From: Neckera pumila
Lineage: Eukaryota; Streptophyta; Bryopsida; Hypnales; Neckeraceae
DNA: 64,000 nucleotides
Reading direction: 5' to 3'
NCBI GenBank assembly: GCA_963969595.1
Contig: OZ018409.1
Location: 20,306,975 to 20,370,974, forward strand
The translations under genes and the position numbers were made by a program. The notes beneath the pieces were generated by a model. That model saw nothing but the letters and a program-made list of their open reading frames with translations. It made no database searches and had not been told where the DNA came from. Below, piece after piece: positions 36,101 to 46,705 of this stretch (the first letter of the stretch is position 1; each line of letters opens with the position of its first letter).

Positions 36101-36818
36101 CTCAGGTTTGCACTCGAGTCCTTTTTTTGGCTGTCAAAGTGTTGAAGCAAATGCTACAAAGAATGATCCAAATGAATGACACCTGTTTAGATGGGATTTT
36201 TTGGATGTGTTAACCACCCCCAATTGCCCAAGCTAGAAATGGAAAGTTCACTTTGGAAGGTAGTAGTCGACTTCAGTTACTTTCAAATTGCTCAAAAATG
36301 CAGGGTATGATTATTTCTTTCTATTAGTACATGTTGTTACCTCCTTTGAAGCTTCCTAAGTAGGTAATTTCCAGATATAGAACTAGCCACTTTCAGTCCA
36401 TTGGGCACCTAGGGTTGAAGGCGTGAGTTGAGAAAACAGAGGATACTCTTCCGATAATACTGAAAACATTAAATGTGCGCCTCATTAATTTTAAAAAACA
36501 ATCTTGTAATTTTGGGCTGACAGCATTACTGAGATGAGATATGGTGGGTTGTTGCTGTAGATTGTTACCGGCTTAGCAGATCCATCCGCAAACATCATTT
36601 TTGGAGCGGTTGTGGATGACAAATACGCAGGTGAAGTCCATGTAACAATTATTGCCACGGGCTTTTCCCACACTTTTCAGAAAGCATTAGTGGATCCGAA
36701 AGCTGGGAGGGCAGAGCCACAGGAAGCTCCAAGGAAGTCACGGGAGGTTCCTTGGAACCAACCAACTCCCACCTTGTCAAGATTTCGCCAAGGTCTTGGC
36801 GGCAAAGGCTTTTTGTAG
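33102..36818 (+). CDS. FTSZ1: Plastid division protein FtsZ, FtsZ1-like
   Basis: Tubulin-like GTPase that forms the stromal division ring of plastids. Exons: 33102-33455, 34603-34932, 35460-35627, 35872-36105, 36561-36818; total 1344 nt, 447 aa, all junctions phase 0. Residues 1 to about 90 are Ser/Arg-rich like a plastid transit peptide and include a short GSTL/GSTR repeat. The core starts at [17 protein letters not shown] (GTP-binding loop). [13 protein letters not shown] is the tubulin signature, with [10 protein letters not shown] before it and [11 protein letters not shown] as the T7-loop region. The [15 protein letters not shown] join confirms the exon 3/4 boundary. [10 protein letters not shown] and [10 protein letters not shown] are diagnostic of the FtsZ1 group. 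The C-terminus ends GLGGKGFL and lacks the IPEFL-like peptide of bacterial FtsZ and FtsZ2, which also supports FtsZ1. Start chosen at the first ATG of the open frame. Confidence 0.93.
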
Positions 36819-39038
36819 ACAGAGAGTGTTGCACACTATGATCGGTGCTTGTAGAGTTACAAAAATAAGGTAAATTTTGGACTTTTGATTACCGACTGTG
36901 ATTTCTCTCTTGACGTGGATTGTTTGTTGATCGTAGGGATTGCTCCCACTCAAGTCATGCTATCTCTTCTATGCAGCACATGCTAGCTCAGACAAAAGTG
37001 AATCAAATATTGACTGTACTGTACAGTAGGGTACCAATCAAATGGCGTTTTTGCATTCACAGGGTCTGAAATTTCACTGCTGCCAACTTTGACTCCCGAG
37101 GACTGCAAAATTGTTTTTTTATCATGAGTTTTTTTGCACGGGATCGTCTCTATGTTAATAACATGTGTGTCAAATTTCAAGGTCAAAAGATTCACACAAT
37201 AAAAGATTTTTGAAATCTTCCAACATGTGAAGTGAGAAACAATTTCACTACTACCAACTTCGACACTATCCCAAGGGTTGACAAATTATTGATTTACCAT
37301 GAAATTTTTTTCATGACATCATCTCTATGTTAATAACATGTGTCAACTTTCAAGGTCAAAAGATTCACACAAGAAAAGATATTCTAATTCTTCCAATATC
37401 TGTACTGTGAGAATGATTTTTTTAGCCCTTGGGATAGTACATTGATCATTTTTGCAAGTGAGGGTGCAAAATTAAAGTCAAATACAAATTTTTTTTACAA
37501 AAAACTATTTTTGTGGAAGTTGGTAAAACACTATAGTATTTCAACATACATTGATTCATTTATTCAACAGACAGTGTGAGTTTGGAACACTTTATAGACT
37601 TCCTACCTTATTAAACAATATGGCTAAACTTCTATTCTAGTACAAGATTAAAAGAGTCCATTGTCTACTCATTGCATGCTTTGAAGGTGGAGTCAAATGA
37701 ATGTTGCCAACAAGTGCCAAAAAATGGCATTTGGATGACTTCAGAACAATGTAGAAGATGATTGCAAAGTAGTTTTCATCCTATTCTTGTTGGGGGAGTT
37801 GTTTGAATGGAAATTGCTTAAAAATATATTGGAAATTGCTTCATTAATTGATGTATTTATTACCTTTTTAGCACAAGAAGATGCAACAAAATCAAATCAC
37901 CAAATACGTTACTTTAGTGTATTTTGGGAACTTGTTGCTCCTCATTCTAGATTTGATATTTCTCAAAAGAAAGTTAAAAAGAAAATTTGAATCCAACTGA
38001 TGAAATGAAAGTCATGCATTGTAGTTACTAAACCAATTTGAAATTTTGAAAAATTCCTAAAATTCAAATGTTTGCACTATGATATGCACTTGTGTAAATT
38101 TCAGATTTTTTGAGATAATTTTCTATTTGGTATGATAGTTTTCTTCACTTTCTCTTCAAAAGTTCTCAAAAAATTCAATTTTTCACTCAAAAAAAATAAA
38201 AAAATTGTAAGGTAAAGAAGACAACATTTAGTTGCTAAATGGAAGCATACAGGTGATGCAGTTGCAAGACAAATTTCCTTCACAAATTTCCTTTGCAACT
38301 CCATCATCATGGTCATAAGTCCGGCATTTTAGGGTCAAACAACTTTACTACCAATATTAGGATAACTCAAATATCATTTTCAAAGTTCAATTAGCTACAG
38401 TGATTTGTCCTACTGCCTCTCTTATAATTCTTCAACAGCTGTACTCTTTTATGTACGACGACCTCATGTCCAAGGCATAACCACACATACCCAAACATGA
38501 AAAATTTAATTAATCTAATGGGGGAGAAAAACATTGCGAGTGACTTAAGTGTTAAGAGTAATTGAGTCGGTCAAGGACCAGAAGCAGGTGCAAATGAGAC
38601 CCATCAGCAAAAGGTGTTTGGAAACCCACCATGAGCGGTGGATAGTGATCCTCTATTGAACGGGATTGAGCTCTGAGACCAAGTGCACCGCAAACAACAC
38701 TGGGCAGAAAACAAATATTCTTGCCGTGGCGACAGTACGTATGTGCACTCTCAAAACTTTCTGCTCACAATAATTTTGAGCAACCTTGAACTACCGAAGA
38801 TACTGTTGCCTTCTAGAAAGGTCAATGCGTCAATATTCAATGTTGGTATTGACCTTATTCGTAAATACAGTGGTCCACACTACCTGGTGCAATGGGTGCA
38901 GTACAGTATTACTATCCGTCATCTGACTACATCCAATAACCACAATCTTTCACTTTTACAGTACCTTCCTCCTACCCATCCCCGTCGTGAAAGCCAATTG
39001 CTGGTGCCTGCAGAAACGTTCAGGATCAAAAATTCGCT
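36819..39038. other. Convergent spacer between FtsZ and succinyl-CoA ligase genes
   Basis: Both flanking genes end here. A tandem duplication occupies 37073-37400. The rest is AT-rich with no recognisable frame. A 156-codon plus frame at 38683-39153 overlaps the end of the ligase gene and lies on the wrong strand. I treat it as spurious. Confidence 0.5.
37073..37400 (+). repeat. Two-copy tandem duplication, period about 175 bp
   Basis: The phrase TCTCTATGTTAATAACATG occurs at 37147 and again at about 37322, each followed by GGTCAAAAGATTCACACAA. Each is preceded by a related CTGCCAAC/CTACCAACTT tract. The copies have diverged with small indels. Confidence 0.7.
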
Positions 39039-42000
39039 TTATTTCTTCACAGCCTTCACTGCCTTCTTCGCTGCATCATCAAGATCATCAGCGGTAATGA
39101 TGGTCATCCCACTTTCCTGCACGAAGAAACACAGCATTCCACAAGTTGATTAATAATCCCACATAGAGCTGAGAATTAGAATTTCAAACAAGGAATTCCG
39201 ATAGAGAAACAGGACATTGAGAACAGAGTTTTCGTACCTTTAGAATAGTTTTCCCAACATCCACATTCGTACCCTCCAAACGTACTACAAGGGGAACCTT
39301 CAGATTCACCTGCAGATTCAATCTCTTTCCATATTAGGGGAAACTCAAAAACAACTCAATCAACTCTAGTAAATCTCCATGACAGATTATTAATGAAAAA
39401 ACAGATAAAAACTGCTCACCTGTTTGGCAGCCGCCACGATTCCAGAAGCAATGACATCACACTTCATAATCCCACCAAATATGTTCACCAGAATAGCTTT
39501 TACTCTTGCGTCAGAAGTCAGAATTTTGAAAGCTTCCACCACCTACATACCCAAAGTGAGGTTAATCAAACACCGATAAATCTATCATTCCGTGGTTCAC
39601 AATCGCGACAACTACTATCCAAAACCATATAGCTGCACTTTTATGCACTAAGGAATGGAAAATTACATGAATCCACTGAACTGATCCCCTAATTATCAAA
39701 ACCTGTGTACTTCGGTCTCTAAATCCATGAAAACTCAACACATGCAAGAGCGAGAAACTGGACCCGAGAAACCGAACCGTCGTCAACTGCGAGTATAAAG
39801 CACATGAAGCTACAAGCATACCTGTTGCTCCGAAGCGTTGCCACCGACATCCAAGAAATTGGCGGGAGTGCCTCCACTAATCTTGATAATATCCATCGTT
39901 GCCATTGCAAGTCCAGCTCCATTCACCATGCATCCGATCTCACCATCCAATCCAATATAATTCAGGTCCACTTTCGCAGCTGCAACCTGAAGAATATGCC
40001 AGTGGTGAGCGTATTGGCAAAGAGATAGAGAAACCATAAATATTAGAAACCATGAATATTAATCTTCATCAAAGTAAAAAAAGCTAATCAACCAACAATT
40101 ATATTTTCAGGTTAAAACAACAATCAACGCAAGTTTGAACGGTTTTCGAGATATTTCTGCAAATGCAGCGACATGTCAAAAGAGATTAATCATTTTTCCC
40201 GCACGTTCAGCAGAGAATCGCCAGCTATCATTATATCGTGGAAGACAGATTTCTGTCAAGTTCGCAACATACCTCACGAGGGTCTTCTTGAGTTGTGTCG
40301 CGCATGGCAAAAATCTCCTTTTGGCGGAATGCGGCATTGTCATCGAAATTAAGCTTCGCATCAGCAGCCATCATAGTTCCTGTCGACGTTTCTGCCAAGG
40401 GGTTGATCTACGGACAATTCATGGTACACAAAAAGTTTAAAAAGTGATCATATCAGTGAGAGATACCAACACTTCAAAACAATCCCCATAATGACCACAA
40501 AATAAACCCAGCGGTATCATAATTTGCCTGAAAAGGAGACGACATCAAAAGAAAAACGCGTTTCTTACGTCGTAATCTACAATAATAAAGAGATAGAGAA
40601 CCAAAACGACTACACTTTAAAGCTTGTCGGAGAATCGTACAACTCGAATTGGAGCAGGGTCTGACCTGAGGAGCTCCGAACTTGTGCCCCAAACATATTA
40701 TGGTTTTGAACCTTAACAATGAATACGATGTACTATAGCATGCTAGTCAAAGATTCTCTGAGAGGACAAACGAGATACCTCGACTTGAGTGCAATCTGTC
40801 TCTGTGAACAGCTTGTAAAACTTCTTAATTTGATCGATTCCTTGCTTCATGTCGACCTTCTTCGGGGACAAACCTTTAACAACCTTTTCAGCTTCCGCAT
40901 CTGAAATACCTTTATTGATGTTTATTGGTACCTGCGTATTAAAGACCGCAAGATCATCTCAACCGATTAGGTCAAAAAAATCCAATTCTGGAACATATAT
41001 GTCATTAAATATAGAGGTGCCTCGTTTTGTTCTGACAAAAAACAAACAGAAAGAAAAGAGAAAGCAAACCTTGATGATCATATCTGGGTACTTCTCAGCA
41101 AGATCCTCTATGCTGGTTCCTCCCTTGGCGCAAGCAATCATGACCTGTCTTTACACCACTTTCACGTTCAGTCCTAACATGACCCATCGTAATTCAAAAG
41201 TGCATCCCAAAAAGACTCAAACTAGAATTGCAAGCATTTTAAGTACTATCAATCATCCAAAAACTGAGAACACAGTAAAACCGTTTCCATCATTCCGGTG
41301 AAGGAGAAGGTAGTTTCAATACTGGAGAAAAGGAAGCAGGAAAATAACGCACTAATAACAATGGTGGATTAAAATCTTCCCCAGGAATTCTCTTGGGATA
41401 GAGACTGAAGACAAAAAACATAGGAGACGGTGCACTTACCGGACCAGCACTAGCCCGATCTAAAGCAATGGCAAAATACATCTCGTTGACCAGATCCAGC
41501 TTTTGACACAAAAACAGCTGCACCAAACGTAAAAAACTTACAATTTTAGCAATTCCAGAATGAAGCTAAAGCATGTCGCCACAAAAAAATAGTAAAAAAT
41601 ATAAATCTCTGCATGCAATGATCAATTTCTACGGAATCTGAAAAAGCAGTTCCTGATCTTCGTCAGAAAACCGTGGATTTGCACGATGCACCAAAAGAAA
41701 CCTGATAAAAGGACGCGTTTTCAGTGGGACACATTTATAAGTCACCATCAAGTGGTCAAAATCGTCACCTTATTCACTGGCTTTCCCTCCGCTCCAGTCT
41801 GCTTGGTCACCAAGACCTGCCCTAGCATTTTCCCTGCAAAAACAACACTCATCAACTCTCAGACTCCTAATCGCAAATAATCACGACGCTCCAACAGTCA
41901 TAGAGAATCATAATTATATACATCCTGTTCTGCGCATTCATAAATCGCTGCCGATTCGCAGCCTAGTAACACAAAATTATAAACTATCCTAAAAATGGTC

Positions 42001-42548
42001 AATTCGTAAGAAGAATAGGTACCTGCGATCTCCTCCACCTTGTCCCTCTTCACAATATGCACCCCACCCTTGAATTCATTCTTAAACGTCCCCAATCCTC
42101 GACCTCCCGCCAGCACTTGGCTCTTCACCACCACCTGCAAACACAAACATACTCGATCACTTATTAATCAAACTGAAACCCATTCGATCGCCCCCAAACC
42201 CTAATCCAAACCCTTACTGAAACCTCCCAAAGACCCACCTCGGCGTCATTCGGGAATTGCTCCTGGAGCACCTTGGGGATCTCCGCAGTGGAAGACACCA
42301 CCACACCCTTGGGCACATTGACTCCGAATTTGCTCATCAGTGCAGCGCCCTGAATGGGAAAATGGAAATGAGCATTAGAGATGGCGTAAAATCGGGAAGG
42401 AAAAGAAAGAAAAAACAGAGTAAGTAAGAGGGGGAAGCCGTGGTACCTGATATTCATGGATGTTCAAGGAGCGCGACTGCTGGTGTTGGCAGGGCGAGGA
42501 GCGAGGGACGAGTCGCGCCAGAAGGCGGGAGGCCGCATGGCGCGACAT
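39039..42548 (-). CDS. SUCLA2: Succinyl-CoA ligase (ADP-forming) beta subunit, mitochondrial
   Basis: Beta subunit of the TCA-cycle enzyme that makes ATP while converting succinyl-CoA to succinate; acts in the mitochondrial matrix with an alpha subunit. Exons: 42548-42447, 42349-42239, 42134-42023, 41833-41769, 41517-41440, 41144-41070, 40931-40779, 40407-40273, 39986-39822, 39542-39420, 39309-39238, 39116-39039; total 1269 nt, 422 aa, close to the Arabidopsis protein. The leader [18 protein letters not shown] is a typical presequence. SLNIHEYQ opens the mature enzyme. The ATP-grasp part includes [19 protein letters not shown] and VEINPLAET. The C-terminal ligase domain has [21 protein letters not shown] and [13 protein letters not shown], around the CoA-ligase core. 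All phases agree and I see no defect. The first ATG of the frame was used. Confidence 0.95.
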
Positions 42549-42637
42549 GGCGATGGACGAAGAGGAAGCGAGGCGAGGCGAGGCGATGGAATGGAGCGAG
42601 AAACGGGAAACAAAGGAAGTGCAGACGATGACCAAAG

Positions 42638-42646
42638 TTAGGGTTT
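42638..42646 (-). promoter_or_regulatory. Telo-box upstream of succinyl-CoA ligase beta
   Basis: AAACCCTAA on the minus strand, 90 bp upstream of the ligase start codon, in the expected promoter/5' UTR. The motif is seen; its role is inferred from plant housekeeping promoters. Confidence 0.55.
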
Positions 42647-42900
42647 AGGGGACGCAAGGTGGGCTTCTACGAGTTCCCTTGTCCTTTAGGGGTTAAAGCA
42701 CTATTTACTATTCACTTTTGTATGTCCTAATTGAACAAACTTTGGACAATCAAGAATACCCATACCCTACTTCAATGAGATTTTTGACTCCCCTTTGGAC
42801 AATCCTTAAAGCAAGTGAATGTTATAAGGATTAACTCCTTGGCATCGAAATCATTTATAAAAAAATTTTGTATTTTTGCTTATATCTTTATAAATATACT

Positions 42901-43632
42901 AGCGATAGGCGCTTGCTATGCTACGCATTCATCATTAGAATTTTATTAAAATTTTTATGTATTAGATAAAATGCAGAACAAAAATTTCAATAAATCTTCA
43001 AATAAAAATTACTAAAATCTTTGTTTAATTTTGTTTATAAGTAAGCATATATTGAAATGTACAATACAAATTTTTTGAATGATGAATGAAATATATGCAA
43101 TGGTGAATATTGTAAAGATACACATTTATTGTAATGCATTCAAAAGTTGACTCAATTGTTATGAACAATGGCAACTCAAAAACTTGGTGAATAGAAAAGA
43201 AAAACTTGTAAATCTCAAAAACTTCATGTACAACTTAATTGTTGTGAAATCCAAAATCGCTTCAATTGAATAAATTTCTCAAATCATTTGGTAGTAGCAA
43301 TAGGATTTTGAAATCAAAAAAGCTGTAAAAGCGATATTACAGAGGTGATTGCAAACTACTACTCTATTTTTGTAATATAACATTGGGTGAAAATATTATT
43401 TTTATGTATGCATGATTGAAAATATTTATGAAAATGAAATACAAAAGATGAAAATTCATTATTTCAAAGACTTATTGAAATCATTATCGAGCATTCTATT
43501 CAAATATACCAAAATTTTACTAATATGTAATACAATGAATGCGTAGCATAGCAAGCATGAACCCCTATTATTGTGATATTTGTGATAATTTTAGTAGTAT
43601 GACTAGCGATTGGCGCTTGCTTTGCTACGCAT
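42901..43632. repeat. Inverted and direct repeats around a GCTTGCTATGCTACGCATTC motif
   Basis: GCTTGCTATGCTACGCATTC at 42911-42930 recurs as a perfect inverted copy at 43537-43556. A direct, slightly diverged copy is at 43601-43632 (CTAGCGATTGGCGCTTGC, then TTTGCTACGCAT). These motifs are GC-rich in a very AT-rich setting. The 650-bp interval could be a non-autonomous DNA element, but I could not fix its borders. Confidence 0.55.
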
Positions 43633-45499
43633 TAAATATATTATTTTCATCAATTTTTCATGTGATAGAATATAGATAAACAAAGTATGTATAATCTTTA
43701 AATGAAAATATTGACATCCTCATACAATATTCTTTGAAAAATTTTATATAGTGCAATATAAAGTAATTAAAGAAAATCTTTATATCATAATTTTTTCAAA
43801 ATAACCTTTGCAAAGATGAAAACATTGCAATAAGAATAAATTAACCAAGTGAACAATGTAAGTAAAAACTTCACATTTGAATATGTAGAGTAACGCAAGC
43901 GGTTGGTGCTTCCTTATTCTTTAATATCACATTTAAAAAAGACATGGAATTTACCTATAGTTTTGCTGTTTGAAAAGTTTTTTTAAAATTTTTTAGAAGT
44001 ATCCATTTGATTTTCAAATATTCACAAAAAGAATACATAAAATATAGTGAAAAGTATCCTATGGCTATTACAAAAGCAATTGAATTTCTATAATATTATT
44101 CAAAATTGAATTGTGATATTATAGAGGTTGTTGTGATTTTAGTAGTATGATATTATATACCTCAATTTCATCAAAATTCATCAACAAAAAGTGTGGTTTT
44201 TAGAAGTCAAGCATTGGTTTGGATGAATTGGAAGTTTTATAGTCAAAAAAGCACTTGGAATCTCTTTGTTCATCATCCATAATTAGGATGTTGGAGTACT
44301 AAGGGATTAAATACTACACCATAAATTAGTAGAATATGTGACTACTTCAAAGCTTTTCACACATAGAGGAGGTGCAATAATGATTCAAATCAGAAGTGTC
44401 AATTATCATTAGTGGGCATCAAGGTTGGAAATTTGAAGCAAATCATTAGACTCTAGTTATCACTTGTGGCATGTCAAGAGTGAAAACTAAAAAAGAAACT
44501 TTGATATCCCTTCATTACGTGAGAGAAAGTAGGAGGGAACAAGGGAGCTTTAACCCCTCACCACCCAAGGATCCCAAATTTGTCCCCTTTCCAGTGTGTT
44601 TTCTGATACCCGGGGCGGCGAGGGATTAAGGAAAGAGCAAGAAGAAGAGATTTTCAAAATGCATCTCTTCTACTTCCATTTTGAAAAAACTCAAAACTAT
44701 TCAGTAATCATGACAACTTAGGTAGCTAACCTCCAATGTAGAAGAAATTGGAAGTTCAAAAATTCCTCTCATATATAGCTCCAATGCATCCTATTTGGAT
44801 TAGGCAACAAACTTTTGTCACTAGTGTATAAGTGAGGTCTTTGATTGGTATTTCATATTATTATATGTATAGATGCAAGTATTGCTAATGCATCTTGATG
44901 TCAATTGTAGTTGCATCAACTGATGAATTGTAGTTTAATTAGAGATTACTACATTGCAAATGAAGGAAATTCTGGGGTCATCACATTCATTTTGAAATTG
45001 AAATTGCATAATGAATTAATCCAAACCAAATAAATAAACTTCCAGAAATTTGGATGTACATTTTTATAGAATTATTTCCCACCCAAAAGTTTAGCAAACA
45101 TATATTTTTTTCTACAACCATGTTTAACCCTTGAAGGACAGATTGGTGACCAGGGAAATCATCCCTTTGGTTACCGTGTGAATCATTTCCTTAAAAAAAT
45201 CCAAAAGTATTTATTGGAAGTCACACTACTATAGAAGACCTCCCTTTTCACGATAAAACTCCAAGGATTTCTATCCTACTACTAGTTAAAATGATTCTCT
45301 GTCATCCATCGGACACAAAACGTCCTTACCTACATTTAAGGGTAAAAATGTTGCTCACTCTAGTCAGAGTTTAGTACTATAGAAAGGTTGAATGTCAACT
45401 TTGTAAGCACAATTTAGTGTTATCATCAACGTTACAAGTTGCTACAAATGTTTGGAATGTTGCTTCAAACGTTGCTGTAGGGTTGAATTCTAAGTTAGT
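43633..45499. other. AT-rich spacer with two small repeats
   Basis: No gene is visible. 44550-44629 is a mini-element, listed separately. 45168-45320 resembles 53250-53405: both hold TGAATCATTT, then CTTAAAA, AAGACCTC and GATTCT(C/T)TGTCATC in the same order. Confidence 0.5.
44550..44629. mobile_element. 80-bp MITE-like element with TTAACCCCTC ends
   Basis: The left end TTAACCCCTCACCACCC and the right end (reverse complement TTAATCCCTCGCCGCCC) are imperfect inverted repeats enclosing 30-40 bp. The TTAACCCC terminus is the one seen in repeats A and B, so it may be a miniature of the same superfamily. Confidence 0.5.
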
Positions 45500-45508
45500 A
45501 AGTTAGTA

Positions 45509-45689
45509 CAATCACGGCCCTTCACTGTGCCGCGATGGTGGTTTGAGTTCTCCTGTGTCTTGTGTCGGGCCTGTTGTATTTGTATGTTGTGTCTGTGCCT
45601 TCCTGCCAGGCCACCTGTGGCTGGCAGGCTTTGTACTATTTGCCTTAGCACTGAAAATCTGTTTCATTTGTGTCAAAAAAAAGAAAAAA
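45509..45689 (+). mobile_element. SINE-like retro-insertion with poly-A tail
   Basis: About 181 bp ending in an A-rich tail (AAAAAAAAGAAAAAAAA), flanked by AAGTTAGTA at 45500-45508 and 45690-45698. GGTTTGAGTTC at about 45539-45549 resembles a pol III B box (GGTTCGANTCC), suggesting tRNA-derived ancestry. The 3' part contains a small palindrome, CTGCCAGGCCACCTGTGGC then TGGCAGG. It differs in sequence from the insertion at 4731-4913. A 5'-truncated LINE is the alternative. Confidence 0.6.
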
Positions 45690-46057
45690 AAGTTAGTAGT
45701 ATAATCGTACTCAGCAAGAGCTGAAACAGGTTCTTTCAGAAATTTTCTACTGCAAAGTATTTGAAGGCAAGATTGGAGTTTATACCTTCTTGCAAATTAG
45801 GGTGCAACCCAGGCAAGGTCTATATATTATCCCTTGATCATGATGCTGGCAGTCACATAGTCTCCTGCCAATTCACATGTTGCCATTGCTTCGAGTTTTT
45901 GATAAATTGGTCGCAGATGCGAGAGTGCACGCTCAACAAAAAACGAGCATGAATTTTTGGTTCTGTTGCATTCCATCAATCAGGCCACACAGTGATCACA
46001 AGACCAGTGGAAGAGGTTCACTTCAAGGATATCTAACTACTGAGGTCGAGGCCGGCT

Positions 46058-46339
46058 TCATGTCGGAGCGTGATTTTGGGGAGATTGCCACAGAGCTGTG
46101 GAGAGATCACTTTGGGTAAAGGAGCCACGTCTGTCGAGATCAAACTTTTGCAGCTCTTGGAAGAATTCATTATGCAATTTCAAAGAAACATAGGCAGCCC
46201 CATTTACATTGATAGATGAGTGACCCTGGGCAATTAGCCAAGTCACGCTTACTAATAAGGCCAACCATGTGTTGATTAGATGAGTTGGTGGTGGTGTAAG
46301 AGATTGAATCATGTCCCAAACGAATTTATTATCGTCCAT
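46058..46339 (-). CDS. Doubtful small ORF (93 aa)
   Basis: A 93-codon minus-strand frame starting MDDNKFVWDMIQSLT with a hydrophobic stretch (THLINTWLALLVSVTWLIA) and ending near FDLDRRGSFTQSDL, which vaguely recalls an EF-hand loop. I do not recognise it. It could be a real small protein, an exon, or chance: a comparable frame overlaps it on the other strand. A run of AAACCCTAAACCCC occurs 240 bp upstream, near 46578. Confidence 0.2.
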   Translation of the reverse strand: MDDNKFVWDMIQSLTPPPTHLINTWLALLVSVTWLIAQGHSSINVNGAAYVSLKLHNEFFQELQKFDLDRRGSFTQSDLSTALWQSPQNHAPT

Positions 46340-46705
46340 CTTAGATGCAACTAAATGTCAGTCACGAAGCTAATTAGTAACCCAAATCAATCAATGCAAA
46401 TCGAAGAAGAAGAATCCCAGCCAAGGCTGGTGTAAATGAAGAGTCCATTGGCCCAAGTTCTACAAATTGCACAAATGTAGAGTCACTTGGTGTACTTCTA
46501 CGAATTCCAGCTAGTTCTATAAATTGCACCGCATGAACGCTTCCCTTGTTGCTTCATTTTGGAGGTGGGCGATTCCTAAACCCTAAACCCCTGGCAATCG
46601 CTGCTGCAGTTCGTCTAGGCTTCAACAGAAGTCGAGTCTTGCCTTGCAGGCTACTTCGAGTTGAAGGATTTCTCTAAGGGGGGTGTCGACTTATGAGCTG
46701 CAGAG

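Noticed and set aside
38683..39153. 156-codon plus-strand frame
   Set aside because: It overlaps the last exon and 3' flank of succinyl-CoA ligase beta on the opposite strand and shows no motif.
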